64,000 nucleotides of DNA, taken from contig JBNKRZ010000024.1 of NCBI GenBank assembly GCA_050297015.1, positions 62,001 to 126,000 on the forward strand. Reading direction: 5' to 3'. A model generated the notes under the pieces. The model was not told where the DNA came from, searched no databases, and saw nothing but the letters and a program-made list of their open reading frames with translations. The position numbers and the translations under genes were made by a program. The DNA is from JACKJA01 sp050297015 (GTDB lineage Bacteria > Pseudomonadota > Alphaproteobacteria > Micavibrionales > Micavibrionaceae). Positions 42,058 to 50,972 of the stretch are shown here, in pieces (position 1 is the first letter of the stretch; each line of letters starts with the position of its first letter).

Positions 42058-42264
42058 ATGATTGTCCAGACACCGCCGCGTCTCATGTCCAAAGAGGAGC
42101 GCAATGATGAGATCGCCTTATATTTGAGCCGCGCCTGCCAGCGTCTTTTGCAGAAGAAAAAGCAGGCGCGCTTCGAAGGATCGTTGAATGAGTATTTGAA
42201 GGATCTACAAAAACCCAAGAGAAAACGGGTTCAATATAAGAAGGGATACAAGAAGGCATCATGA
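42058..42264 (+). CDS. Small basic protein, unknown
   Basis: The 68-residue product is Lys/Arg-rich (KKKQARFEGSLNEYLKDLQK, then KRKRVQYKKGYKK) and begins MIVQTPPRLMSKEERNDE. I chose ATG 42058 because AAAGGG lies 6 bases upstream; ATG 42043 is in frame but has no such site. Its stop overlaps the metallophosphoesterase start (ATGA). It may bind nucleic acid or act with the phosphoesterase; no family is recognised. Confidence 0.5.
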   Translation: MIVQTPPRLMSKEERNDEIALYLSRACQRLLQKKKQARFEGSLNEYLKDLQKPKRKRVQYKKGYKKAS

Positions 42265-43046
42265 AACTACTGATTTACAGCGATCTCCACCTTGAATTCA
42301 GGGAGCCTTTTTCACTGCCGGAAGACGCGGACGGCGATATTTTGATCCTAGCGGGTGATATTATCAGTTTTCAAAGCTATGATCCGTTGGACGCGATCCT
42401 CAAACGTTGGAGTAAGCCCGTCATTTTCATCGCGGGCAATCATGAATATTACACCCAAACGCCGATGATTGAGGAGGAAGATCGATTTGCCACATGGCTG
42501 GAGATTAACCATCCGCATGTCCATTTTCTGCGTGATGAGGGCATCAGCATTGACGGCGTTCATTTTTTCGGCGGCACCATGTGGACGCATTTTAACGCGT
42601 TCGATCTGCAAGCCATGGAAACCGCGCATTACCAGATGAACGACTTCAAACTGATCAAAAAAGAGCAAGGATTGCCGTTTTTGCCGAGCGATACGATCAA
42701 ATTGCACGAATCCTTTGTTGAAAAACTGAAATGCTGGTTTGAGCAGGATATGAATGGGCCGCGCGTGGTCATTTCACACCACGCGCCAGTTGTGAACCCC
42801 AAAAGCCAATATCTTGGCAGTCCGCTCATGCCTGCTTTCAACTCGCTCGATATGCAGGATGTGATCGAGCAGTATCAGCCGGATCTCTGGATCTACGGCC
42901 ACACGCATGAGTGCGATGATCAAGTTTTCGGCAAAACACGGATTGTCTCCAACCAGAGGGGTTACCCAAATCGCAGAGGTGGCTTTGAGTGCGCGGAGTT
43001 TGATGCGCAAGGATTGGGTATAGAGATTAAGGACAGCAAAAATTAA
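42261..43046 (+). CDS. Metallophosphoesterase (calcineurin-like)
   Basis: The 261-residue protein has the full set of motifs: SDLHLEF (residues 7-13, D8/H10), AGDII (31-35), GNHEYY (59-64), SHHAP (near 171) and GHTHECD (near 214). It should coordinate two metals and hydrolyse phosphodiester or phosphomonoester bonds; the substrate could be a nucleotide or nucleic acid. There is no signal peptide, so it is cytoplasmic. It is translationally coupled to the small basic protein and ends 27 bases from the convergent ATPase gene. Confidence 0.85.
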   Translation: MKLLIYSDLHLEFREPFSLPEDADGDILILAGDIISFQSYDPLDAILKRWSKPVIFIAGNHEYYTQTPMIEEEDRFATWLEINHPHVHFLRDEGISIDGVHFFGGTMWTHFNAFDLQAMETAHYQMNDFKLIKKEQGLPFLPSDTIKLHESFVEKLKCWFEQDMNGPRVVISHHAPVVNPKSQYLGSPLMPAFNSLDMQDVIEQYQPDLWIYGHTHECDDQVFGKTRIVSNQRGYPNRRGGFECAEFDAQGLGIEIKDSKN

Positions 43047-43073
43047 AATGCAAATGCCGCTTTGTTCCGATCA

Positions 43074-44297
43074 TCACAAATATCCAATCGGCACAATATC
43101 AATTTCCCTATTAAAAGGAATGAAAGAGGTGTTGAAGCACAGAATACATCCGTGGCCGATGGGTGTTTTTAGATTGCTTAAGTAGTCAAACCCCTTAAAT
43201 CCACTGTTACGAACGGAGGCGGTTTTTTTGATCTCTATCGGATGTAAATGCCCGGCCTGTTCTATGAGAAGGTCGACTTCCCGCTTTTCTTTGTCCGCAT
43301 AGTAATAAAGCGGAGGTTCCAGCCCGTTATGAAGCCAGGATTTTATAATTTCCGAGACCACCCATGTTTCCAGCATAGCGCCCGACATGGCACCGCTCTC
43401 AAGAACGTCCGGATTAACCCATTTTGTGAGATAACAGCACAGCCCCGTATCAAGAAAATAAAACTTCGGCGTTTTTAAAACGCGTTTGCCAACATTCTTG
43501 TAATAGGGGTATATCAACGTCACAATGCCTGTCGCTTCCAAAACACTGAACCATGATTTGATCGTTGGCTCGGATACGCCCACTTCCTTTGAAATTTCTC
43601 TGTAATTAATCATCTGGCCGGTACGGGCGGCGGCGACCTGCATGAATTTGCGAAAAGCGACAAGATTGTCGATCTGAAGGTAATCCCGTGCGTCTCTTTC
43701 CGCATAGGTCAAAACATACGATTCGTAAAATTTCTGCCAACCTTTTCCCTCGCTGGTGACGATATCAGGATAAGAGCCGCGCCATATTTTATAATAAATA
43801 TCTTTCAGAGGGATCGAGCGCGCAATCTCATGACGCTGTTTCAATACATCAGGCGTAGGAATAAAGGGAGGGGTTTCTGGCCTGCTTTCTTCCTCGGCCA
43901 GCGAAATGCCGCGCATGCCCAAAATAGCCACACGACCGGCCAGAGATTCTGAAACATCTTTCATCATTGAAAATTGCTGCGATCCGGTCATCCAGAATAA
44001 GCCTCTTTTTGTTTTCTCTTTATCAACGGCAATTTTAATATATGAAAACAGTTCAGGCGCATATTGGACTTCGTCGATCAGAACCGGCAGAGATAATCTG
44101 TCTATAAATCCGGCAGGATCCTCCTTTGCGGAAAGCCGAACATCCAGCGCATCGAGCGAAACATAGGACCTGGACTCTTTCTGCAAATTTTCCAGCAAAG
44201 TTGTCTTGCCAATTTGCCGCGGCCCGGTCAGCAACAAAACCTTAAAGCTCGTGTTGACATCCAGAATATGCTGTTCGATGGTACGTTTAATATACAT
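43074..44297 (-). CDS. AAA ATPase with DUF4143 domain
   Basis: The 407-residue protein has Walker A LLLTGPRQIGKTTLLEN (21-37, Lys near 32), Walker B LPVLIDEVQYAPELF (69-83) and a TGSQQFSMM sensor. A DUF4143-type C-terminal region contains KEVGVSEPTIKSWFSVLEAT and a nuclease-like DLLIEQAGHLHPIEIKKTAS, where Asp, Glu and E-x-K could form a PD-(D/E)XK-like site. Such AAA_14/DUF4143 proteins are frequent accessory genes of uncertain role. It stands alone between two mobile regions. Its promoter region at 44298 on carries the AT-rich TATTAGTCGA palindrome-like stretch. Confidence 0.82.
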   Translation of the reverse strand: MYIKRTIEQHILDVNTSFKVLLLTGPRQIGKTTLLENLQKESRSYVSLDALDVRLSAKEDPAGFIDRLSLPVLIDEVQYAPELFSYIKIAVDKEKTKRGLFWMTGSQQFSMMKDVSESLAGRVAILGMRGISLAEEESRPETPPFIPTPDVLKQRHEIARSIPLKDIYYKIWRGSYPDIVTSEGKGWQKFYESYVLTYAERDARDYLQIDNLVAFRKFMQVAAARTGQMINYREISKEVGVSEPTIKSWFSVLEATGIVTLIYPYYKNVGKRVLKTPKFYFLDTGLCCYLTKWVNPDVLESGAMSGAMLETWVVSEIIKSWLHNGLEPPLYYYADKEKREVDLLIEQAGHLHPIEIKKTASVRNSGFKGFDYLSNLKTPIGHGCILCFNTSFIPFNREIDIVPIGYL

Positions 44298-44670
44298 GAT
44301 TTTATCGACTAATTATTAACCTAACTTTATATTAGTCGAGTTTGTGTTCAATGTCAATCTGCATTAAAAATGAATGACAAACGCGGATTCGAACTGGCGC
44401 ATTGACACCTGAAATGCGCTGTGCAATGATTTCTATTCTAAATCAAGGCGTTGCAGAGGAGACAAAGTTTTAATTTGTTCGGCCTGCACAGCCATTTACA
44501 CTTTCATTATCATTCATTGTTGTTTATGATTGTCTTTGAAAAACAAGGCATATCAATGCTTTTCGCGCTTATAGCGTTCGTTATTGTTCGCCGTTAAATG
44601 GCTGCAGCCGCGAAATTTGTTGGTAGATTTTCCTTGTTTATACCAACAACGGAAAAAGAGATACCAACAA
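44298..44670. other. Gene-free left end of the P4-type element with arm-like repeats
   Basis: No gene is supported here. TACCAACAA occurs at 44641-44649 and again at 44662-44670, just before the first gene of the element. Its inverted form occurs twice at the other end of the element (53643-53663), a pattern typical of integrase arm sites. GGATTCGAACTGGCGCA at 44385-44401 resembles a T-arm and matches 53613-53629 at 14 of 17 bases, so it could be the left att core. The boundary is an inference. Confidence 0.4.
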
Positions 44671-45186
44671 ATGTGCAATCAATCGCCTTATAAACTAAAG
44701 CCAGCCTCTCAAGACCTCATAAAGCTATACACCTTAATGGGGGAAGCACTTGGGGCTGCTCAACTGATCGAAGATGCGCTCAGTTACGCAATATCCATGA
44801 AAAAAGATTTAAAAGACGCGGGCAGAGTATCGAAAGCTGAGGCAGATGAGCATTTGAAGAAATACCGAAAATACACGCTCGGCGATGCAATTAAACTCGT
44901 AAAAAAAGAGAAGCTATTCGATGAGAATTTAGAACAAAAGCTTGATCAGATTAGAGGAGACAGAAATTGGCTTATTCACAGAAGTCTTTATCAAGCGCTA
45001 GATTCTAGCCACGACAACATGAGCTTTGAGCACTGCAAAGATGAATTGTATATCAAAATTAAAACAATCACCCACGAAGCTAACGATATACAACATCTTA
45101 TTTCAGAAGATTTACTGAAATTTTGTGAAGATCAGGGGGCTGATATGTCTCGGGCAAAGAAAGCTATAAAGGAGCATTACGGATGA
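44671..45186 (+). CDS. HEPN-like protein overlapping the integrase gene
   Basis: The 171-residue protein is all helical. Near residue 98 it has R-N-W-L-I-H, which fits the R-x4-H catalytic motif of HEPN ribonucleases, in a helix following LEQKLDQIRGD. A long early helix (YTLMGEALGAAQLIEDALSY) provides the other half of a HEPN-type bundle. It begins right after a TACCAACAA repeat and overlaps the integrase by ATGA. HEPN proteins often act as toxins or abortive-infection RNases; here no antitoxin such as MNT is next to it. The family call depends on this motif and fold pattern only. Confidence 0.5.
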   Translation: MCNQSPYKLKPASQDLIKLYTLMGEALGAAQLIEDALSYAISMKKDLKDAGRVSKAEADEHLKKYRKYTLGDAIKLVKKEKLFDENLEQKLDQIRGDRNWLIHRSLYQALDSSHDNMSFEHCKDELYIKIKTITHEANDIQHLISEDLLKFCEDQGADMSRAKKAIKEHYG

Positions 45187-46376
45187 AACTGACAGAAATC
45201 GCGTGTAAAAACGCTAAACATACGAATCCAAAGTCTAAAGCGCCTTTAAAACTCTCAGACGGTTACGGCTTATCGTTATGGGTTTATCCTAACGGCTCAA
45301 AATATTGGCGCTTGGCATATCGTTTTAATGATAAGCAAAAAACACTGGCTTTAGGCGTTTACCCAGAAATTTCTCTAAAACAAGCGCGAATGAAGCGCGT
45401 AGATGCCAAAGAGCTTATTAAAGAGGGCAAAGACCCAAGCTTAGAAAAGAAAAAAGAAAAAGCAATGGCGGTAGAAAATAACGCCAATACGTTCGAAGTG
45501 ATTGCTCGGGAATGGTATGACAATCGCAAAGATATATGGAAGCCACGATATGCGGTTGAGGTGATCAAACGCTTAGAAGAAGATATTTTTCCTGAAATTG
45601 GCGCTTATCCGATTAAAGAAATAGAGCCGCCCCTTTTATTGCAAGTCATTAGGAAAATAGAGCGTAGAGGCGCTTTTGATTTAGCCAAAAGACAAAATCA
45701 AAAATGCGGTGAGATTTTTAGATATGCCATTGCCACGGGGCGTGGGGTTCGTGATCCATCTAACGACATTAAAGAGGCTTTAAAACCAACAAAAAAGGAG
45801 CACTTTGCGGCGCTTGATCCTGATGAGCTGCCAGAACTGCTTGCGGATATAAATACCAACAAAGCGCGATTATACCCAACAACTATAAATGCAATGAAGT
45901 TGATGCTCTTAACGTTCGTGCGAACTAAAGAGCTGATTGAAGCAACATGGGATGAAATCGACTTTGAACGTAAATTATGGGTTATTCCTGCTGAGCGTAT
46001 GAAAATGGGTAAAGAACATATTGTTCCTTTAGCAGATCAAACACTTGAAATATTGAAAGAACAAAAAGAAATAGCACGGCAATGGCCTCATTTATTCCCA
46101 AGCCCTAACAAGCCGAGGCAATCTATCAGCAATAATACCATCCTAGTGGCCTTAAAACGCATGGGCTATCAAGGCCGCATGACTGGTCATGGCTTTAGAG
46201 CTTTGGCGATGAGCACAATCAAACAAGAGCTTGGCTATCGTCATGAGGTTGTTGACCGCCAGCTTGCGCATGTGCCGAAAAGCAAAATTGATCGTGCTTA
46301 TGACCGCGCTCGTTTTCTTGAAGAGCGAAAAAAGATGATGCAGGACTGGGCTAACTATATAGACGAGATATCATGA
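45183..46376 (+). CDS. P4-type tyrosine integrase
   Basis: The 397-residue protein has an N-terminal DUF4102-like arm-binding domain (KLSDGYGLSLWVYPNGSKYW near 23-42) and a core-binding region. The catalytic domain has TFVRTKEL (Arg), TGHGFRALA (His-x-x-Arg), RQLAHVPK (His) and IDRAYDRARF (Tyr nucleophile). P4-type integrases insert islands and prophages, often at tRNA 3' ends. Its start overlaps the HEPN-like gene and its end overlaps the next gene by ATGA, so three genes are coupled. It marks the 44.3-53.7 kb stretch as an integrative element. Confidence 0.9.
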   Translation: MKLTEIACKNAKHTNPKSKAPLKLSDGYGLSLWVYPNGSKYWRLAYRFNDKQKTLALGVYPEISLKQARMKRVDAKELIKEGKDPSLEKKKEKAMAVENNANTFEVIAREWYDNRKDIWKPRYAVEVIKRLEEDIFPEIGAYPIKEIEPPLLLQVIRKIERRGAFDLAKRQNQKCGEIFRYAIATGRGVRDPSNDIKEALKPTKKEHFAALDPDELPELLADINTNKARLYPTTINAMKLMLLTFVRTKELIEATWDEIDFERKLWVIPAERMKMGKEHIVPLADQTLEILKEQKEIARQWPHLFPSPNKPRQSISNNTILVALKRMGYQGRMTGHGFRALAMSTIKQELGYRHEVVDRQLAHVPKSKIDRAYDRARFLEERKKMMQDWANYIDEIS

Positions 46377-47128
46377 CTTTAATTGGAATACCTTATTTTC
46401 GTGGCAAAAAGTCAGCACAATTCGAGGCTGAAGTAGAAAAGATTTATAGCGGGGCTTTTTTGCTAAAAGCTTTTCGAACCTTAGGTGTAGAAAGTTATGA
46501 CGATAGAGAAGAATTTACAAAATTTTTGAAGTCGATTGCCGTAAGCTATTTGAGCGCAAAAGATATGAATGCTGGACGCATTCAACCTAACCAACAAAAG
46601 AAGATATTCAAAAAATATCAAAAATCTCTAGAGCAAACACGCGCACTGTATAAAGAGGTGATAACTCACAATTCGACGAGCTCTAATTATCATGATGCTA
46701 TTAGAGATGAAATTAAAAGCACTGACATTCAGGGGATGGATAAAATGTTTGATCCTTATGTAACGGTTGGTGATGGCGTTAATTCTCTAGGCAGCATAGC
46801 AACTACATTATTTGATGAGTTTTTAGGTATGCTGGTAGAGGGCGCAAAGAAAGCACCTGATTATATTAATGAAAACGATAAAGCCAACATGGATACAGAA
46901 TACATTTTATGGTGGGCTGATAGATTAAAAAGATATTGGCCTTCATATACAGCCATGCCGTTTTCACTTGGTGATTGGATTAAGTACTCAGAAGAAGAAC
47001 AAAAAAAGTATTCAGGGAAAAAAGGATTTTATAAATCTGTTTGTGTAGACGTGCTTACTGACCTTTTAACAGCAATCGATGAAAAAATTGATCGATCAGA
47101 TATCGAGACTGCAGTAAGAAAACTGTAG
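46373..47128 (+). CDS. Unknown protein coupled to the integrase
   Basis: The 251-residue product overlaps the integrase by four bases. It is mainly helical and charged (RIQPNQQKKIFKKYQKSLEQ, then YILWWADRLKRYWPSY) and has no membrane segment. AT-rich codons match the surrounding element. I do not recognise the family. Coupling to the integrase suggests either accessory or cargo function. Confidence 0.55.
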   Translation: MTLIGIPYFRGKKSAQFEAEVEKIYSGAFLLKAFRTLGVESYDDREEFTKFLKSIAVSYLSAKDMNAGRIQPNQQKKIFKKYQKSLEQTRALYKEVITHNSTSSNYHDAIRDEIKSTDIQGMDKMFDPYVTVGDGVNSLGSIATTLFDEFLGMLVEGAKKAPDYINENDKANMDTEYILWWADRLKRYWPSYTAMPFSLGDWIKYSEEEQKKYSGKKGFYKSVCVDVLTDLLTAIDEKIDRSDIETAVRKL

Positions 47129-47267
47129 TAAAATCAATAGCCTGCAAATTAATTTAGCAAATGAGACAACTTTAATGCAGGGCGAAAAGCTTTAGCAAAA
47201 TACATTAATCCGCCATTGTGTAAGCAGATGTTCACCAGAACGGAAGCGAACAATAAGGATTTTGAAA

Positions 47268-47453
47268 ATGCAGTTATCTCTATCAATCGAAGAAGCCAAA
47301 AAAGCTACAGGCTTTGGACGCACAAAATTATATGAAGCAATCAATCAAGGTTTATTGCCTGCTAAAAAGTATGGCAAGCGAACAGTCATTTTAAAGAAAG
47401 ATCTTGAAGAGTTTTTGGCAGGCTTAGAGCCATATCCCCCAAACACTAGCTAA
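47268..47453 (+). CDS. AlpA-like excisionase/regulator
   Basis: The 61-residue protein is a winged helix of the excisionase class: LSIEEAKKATGFGRTKLYEA then GLLPAKKYGKRTVILKKDLE. I used the ATG at 47268, which follows AAGGATTTTGAAA; a TTG two codons earlier is also in frame. Such proteins direct excision with P4-type integrases or activate the integrase gene. Confidence 0.75.
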   Translation: MQLSLSIEEAKKATGFGRTKLYEAINQGLLPAKKYGKRTVILKKDLEEFLAGLEPYPPNTS

Positions 47454-47462
47454 CAAGTTTTG

Positions 47463-47537
47463 CCTCTAGCGAGTTGACAGCGCGTTAGAGGATTTTGGGA
47501 GCAATCCTAAAGGCAGCCAGTTTAAACGCTGGCTGCC
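47463..47537. other. Cluster of three hairpins between excisionase and DUF736 gene
   Basis: CCTCTAGCG/CGTTAGAGG (47463-47491), GGATT/AATCC (47490-47507) and the perfect 9-base GGCAGCCAG/CTGGCTGCC (47512-47537) follow each other closely. None is followed by a T-run. A GCGC-GAA-GCGC hairpin follows further right (about 47583-47600). Upstream of a rolling-circle-type initiator gene this could be a replication origin or structured leader. Function is unproven. Confidence 0.45.
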
Positions 47538-47638
47538 AACAGGATCGGCTTATCTGATTGCTTCCAAAACAAAAGCTGTCTCAGCGCGAAGCGCGCGGTG
47601 CGTTTCGCATTAACCCTATTTTTGAAAGGAAAGAAAAA

Positions 47639-48010
47639 ATGAAAATAGGATATTTAAATCCCGTATCGCGGGGAAACCATGAGGAACTGCACGGAGAGGT
47701 GAAGACTCTCCAAATGCAGCTCAAAATTAAGTTGATACCTAATCATCTCAAAAATTCGGACAATGCGCCAGATTTTAATATCTGCACGCCCGCTTATTCA
47801 GGAGATGACGTTCAAATAGGTGCAGCTTGGAAGAAAACAAAGCAACAGATCGGTGATGTGATGCTCGAGTTTTTAAGCATCACAATAGACGATCCGTCTT
47901 TGCCGAATGCCCTTAATGTTGCGGCCTTTAAAAAGGACGATGGCAGCTATGAAATTACATGGCGTCGCCGTCAAAATTCACAAAATGATGCAGCTCCAAA
48001 TGCAGCATAA
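47639..48010 (+). CDS. DUF736 family protein
   Basis: The 123-residue protein has the DUF736 pattern: an N-terminal strand, HGEVKTLQMQLKIKLIPN, APDFNIC, then VQIGAAWKKTKQQIGDVML and LSITIDDPSLPNALNVAAFK, ending YEITWRRR. DUF736 genes are typical of alphaproteobacterial plasmids and conjugative elements, and their role is unknown. The start at 47639 has GAAAGGAAAG before it. The gene precedes the replication initiator, supporting a replicating element. Confidence 0.78.
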   Translation: MKIGYLNPVSRGNHEELHGEVKTLQMQLKIKLIPNHLKNSDNAPDFNICTPAYSGDDVQIGAAWKKTKQQIGDVMLEFLSITIDDPSLPNALNVAAFKKDDGSYEITWRRRQNSQNDAAPNAA

Positions 48011-48064
48011 AATCAGGGGGGCGTCTTTTGTAGCACGCCCCCCTACATCTACAGGAATGGAACG

Positions 48065-49240
48065 ATGAAGCTGATTTATAACAATTTTGATAGTTTGGAC
48101 ATTTCTTTTCAGGGCGCTTTGCCTGAAAAAATATTAAATCAATTATCCGAGGGGCGGGATAAGGCGCAAAACGAGAAAAGAGATGTTTTAATAGAATTAG
48201 GAAAAGAAAAAATGCCTGTAATGATCGCCGAAACTGGAGCAAAAGGCGGTTATCGTTACCGCTTTGATACGGGTCTGGATGGTGAGACATGGATGATTGC
48301 GCATTCAACAAATTCAAAGAACTGGAATATCCGCGTATCGGTTAAAAGCCTTGCTTTATCTTTATACGGGTATGAAGGGGTTAAAGAGCGAATACTTAAC
48401 CGCTTAAAAGCGCTTAAAGCGGTTGGACAATCGAGAAAAATAAGCGGTTCGGAAGAAATTACGAATATACCTTTAGAGCGCATTAGCCGTTTTGATTACT
48501 GCTTTGATTTTATCACTTCAAGCGCTTTTGAGCCGCAACCTAAGCGCTTTGTTGCACATCAAAGGGCTAATAAGCATGTTTATGGACAACAAGGCAAAGT
48601 CGAAAATTACGCCTCTTTAAAGGGCGATAAGATCAATTCCATCCGTATTGGCGAGCATCCTGGGCGGCAAGCGGCTATTTATAACAAAACAAAAGAGATT
48701 GGCTCTTCTTTAAAGAATTACATGTGGGATATATGGGATATTGACCCCGACCCCTTTAAAGAAGGCTTTAAACAAATATGGCGTGTTGAGGTGCGCGCAG
48801 GCCGTGATGAATTAGATAAATGGGGTTTAAAGCGCTTTAAAGACTTTGAAGATAAGGCGGGGGATGTTGTCGCCGCTATCCTTAAAGCTATTCGTTATAC
48901 AAAACCTTTAAAGGGAGATTTAAATAGAGCCCGTTGGCCTATGCATTCGATATGGGAGAAATCTTTAAACGCTTCTTATAAGGCGTTAGAGCCTTATAGC
49001 ACCAACGCTATAAGGGAAAACATTATAACGGACTATAGAGAAAACGTTATAAGCGGTTATATAGAGCGCCTTATAGGGAACGCTATAGGATTAACCGCCG
49101 CCGAAGGACGCGATATTTCAGAATTAACTATAGTTTTAGAGGAGTTGCAGGATCATATAGACGCTATAGCAGAAGAGGATATTAGCGTTTTAGTCAAAAA
49201 ATTCGATAAGGCTGAAGAGAAGTTTCAATTCTTACAATGA
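48065..49240 (+). CDS. Replication initiation protein (rolling-circle type)
   Basis: The 391-residue protein resembles Rep_trans-type replication initiators: ERISRFDYCFDF near 138-149 (R-x-D-x-x-x-D pattern), DKINSIRIGEHPGRQAAIYN near 193-212 with the nick-region-like IYNKTKEIG, and QIWRVEVRAGRDEL near 237. A catalytic Tyr cannot be pinned down by eye. The final third is helical and contains an unusual run of Ile ATA codons. It implies that the element can replicate after excision. GGAATGGAACG precedes the ATG. Confidence 0.65.
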   Translation: MKLIYNNFDSLDISFQGALPEKILNQLSEGRDKAQNEKRDVLIELGKEKMPVMIAETGAKGGYRYRFDTGLDGETWMIAHSTNSKNWNIRVSVKSLALSLYGYEGVKERILNRLKALKAVGQSRKISGSEEITNIPLERISRFDYCFDFITSSAFEPQPKRFVAHQRANKHVYGQQGKVENYASLKGDKINSIRIGEHPGRQAAIYNKTKEIGSSLKNYMWDIWDIDPDPFKEGFKQIWRVEVRAGRDELDKWGLKRFKDFEDKAGDVVAAILKAIRYTKPLKGDLNRARWPMHSIWEKSLNASYKALEPYSTNAIRENIITDYRENVISGYIERLIGNAIGLTAAEGRDISELTIVLEELQDHIDAIAEEDISVLVKKFDKAEEKFQFLQ

Positions 49241-49316
49241 AAGTTTCAAACACCTGTTTGTTGACTGTTTAGCTAAGCACTTGTATGATGACTTTAAGTA
49301 TCAAAGAAAGATCAGC

Positions 49317-50231
49317 ATGAAACAAAAAATTCCACATCCCATCCCATATCAAGGAAGTAAGAGAAGCTTGGCGAAGGACATCATGGCTAATATCCATGAG
49401 CCATACGATACTTTGTTTGAGCCCTTTGCTGGCTCAGCAGCTATAACGATATATTGCGCTTATAATAATCTTGCGGAAAGATTTGTTATAGGTGACTCCT
49501 TAACCGAATTAATTGAACTTTGGAGATTAATTGTAAGCAATCCCGAAAAGGTTGCGAATGAATACAAGCATATATGGGAAGGTTTAAAAGATGGTGACCC
49601 AGAGTATTTCCTTCAGGTAAGAGAGCGATTTAATAAAGAACGTAATCCCGTTGATCTTCTGTACTTAATAGCGCGTTGTGTGAAAAACGCTGTTAGGTTT
49701 GGAAAAAATGGGAACTTCACACAATCAGCAGATAAAAGACGCAAGGGAACTAGACCTGAAAAAATGCGAGAAAGCCTCGTAGCTACATCATTTTTGTTAA
49801 AGGGAAAAACAGAGTTTTATGCAGGCGACTTTTCTGAGTGTTTGAAAGATGCGGGCAAAACAGACCTAGTATATATGGATCCACCATATCAGGGCACAAG
49901 CTACGGGCGTGATAAAAGATACCATCAACAGCTAACACGTGAAGATTTGTGTGCCGTTCTTACAGATTTGAACGAGAGAAGTGTGCCGTTCTTATTGTCG
50001 TATGATGGTTACACTGGTGAAAAATCATACGGTGAAGAGCTACCAGATGATCTTGAAATGAAGAGGTTGTATTTAACAGCAGGAAGATCATCGCAAGCCA
50101 CTTTATCTGGAAAGAACGCAATCACAGTTGAAAGCTTGTATGTTTCTAAAGAAATCATCTTACCTAACAAAGGCGATACAGTCTTAACAGCTGAATCTGA
50201 TGATAAAAAGAAAAGAGCTTCAGTCGCTTGA
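49317..50231 (+). CDS. D12-class DNA adenine methyltransferase (Dam-like), R-M modification
   Basis: The 304-residue protein has the SAM motif TLFEPFAGSAAI (about 32-43) and the catalytic DLVYMDPPYQG (about 179-189) in the alpha-class order. PYQGSKRSLAKDIM near the start is typical of Dam relatives. It methylates adenine N6 in a short target. The ATG at 49317 follows AAAGAAAG; an upstream in-frame ATG would add 12 residues. It ends by overlapping the convergent HNH endonuclease gene by 12 bases, so it is the modification half of a restriction-modification system. Confidence 0.85.
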   Translation: MKQKIPHPIPYQGSKRSLAKDIMANIHEPYDTLFEPFAGSAAITIYCAYNNLAERFVIGDSLTELIELWRLIVSNPEKVANEYKHIWEGLKDGDPEYFLQVRERFNKERNPVDLLYLIARCVKNAVRFGKNGNFTQSADKRRKGTRPEKMRESLVATSFLLKGKTEFYAGDFSECLKDAGKTDLVYMDPPYQGTSYGRDKRYHQQLTREDLCAVLTDLNERSVPFLLSYDGYTGEKSYGEELPDDLEMKRLYLTAGRSSQATLSGKNAITVESLYVSKEIILPNKGDTVLTAESDDKKKRASVA

Positions 50232-50972
50232 TTTTTGAAGAAGTTTTTTCAAAAAATCTTGAATTTTCATGCCCTCACTTTTAGCCGCGGAGAATAGTGC
50301 GTCATAGTCTTGTGTTTCTTCACCACGCCATGACAAAGAAACTCTTCTCTCTTCGTTCATTGAGACGTGAGAATAACTGTCAGGGTAAGCCCAAAAGCAA
50401 GTTTCGCATATATTTCGTTTGCGAAGTTTGTTTAAATTTTCGCAGTTTTCACAAGACCAGCTTTTTGCTCGTTGCGAAGATGCGTCAAGCAGCATAAATT
50501 CGTCTAAATTATCTAGAGCAGCATCATTACCAGCAACCTCATAGGGCACGCGATGATCTATTTGCAAGTAGCGTGACTGGAGCTGTTCTCCCGTAAAGGC
50601 GTCGCGATTGCCGTACTTTTCAATAAGAGAATCTTTAAAACCTTTAGGCCAAGCTTTTCTTCCTCCTATTCGCCCCTTTTTTATTTTTGATATGTCGTCA
50701 AAGGTATAAGCGCCAATTTTACGGCCTGTTTTTTTGCTGGTTACTTTATTGGTAATAAGCGGAATTCCGTTTTCTCTTACATCCCGAATTGCCCTAGGCG
50801 GGTGATCATATCCATAAATTTCATTCAAATCCTCATTTGTGATAATGCCGTGTTTCAAAATATGATCTATTACGGTACGCGCACGCTTGGCGGTGACACT
50901 TTTGCACAAATCTAAAAGCGGTTTTTCTATATCAGCTTCTCTAGTTAAAGGTATGTCATCAATTGTTTTCAT
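50220..50972 (-). CDS. HNH endonuclease, restriction partner of the adenine methylase
   Basis: The 250-residue protein has an N-terminal helical/winged-helix part (HILKHGIITNEDLNEIYGYD near 37-56) for DNA binding. The HNH core has DAFTGE (124-129), LQIDHRVPYE (136-145, catalytic His140) and LDEFMLL. Two CxxC pairs (SCENCENL 173-180; ICETCFW 188-194) probably bind zinc. It overlaps the C-type regulator upstream by 14 bases and the methylase by 12 (convergent). This tight C-R/M layout is typical of type II R-M systems. Its recognition site is unknown. Confidence 0.78.
   Translation of the reverse strand: MKTIDDIPLTREADIEKPLLDLCKSVTAKRARTVIDHILKHGIITNEDLNEIYGYDHPPRAIRDVRENGIPLITNKVTSKKTGRKIGAYTFDDISKIKKGRIGGRKAWPKGFKDSLIEKYGNRDAFTGEQLQSRYLQIDHRVPYEVAGNDAALDNLDEFMLLDASSQRAKSWSCENCENLNKLRKRNICETCFWAYPDSYSHVSMNEERRVSLSWRGEETQDYDALFSAAKSEGMKIQDFLKKLLQKSSD

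Noticed and set aside
44381..44410. GGATTCGAAC looked like the T-arm of a tRNA gene on the minus strand.
   Set aside because: The flanking bases do not pair into a T-stem, no CCA-side acceptor or other arms can be built, so it is not a tRNA gene.
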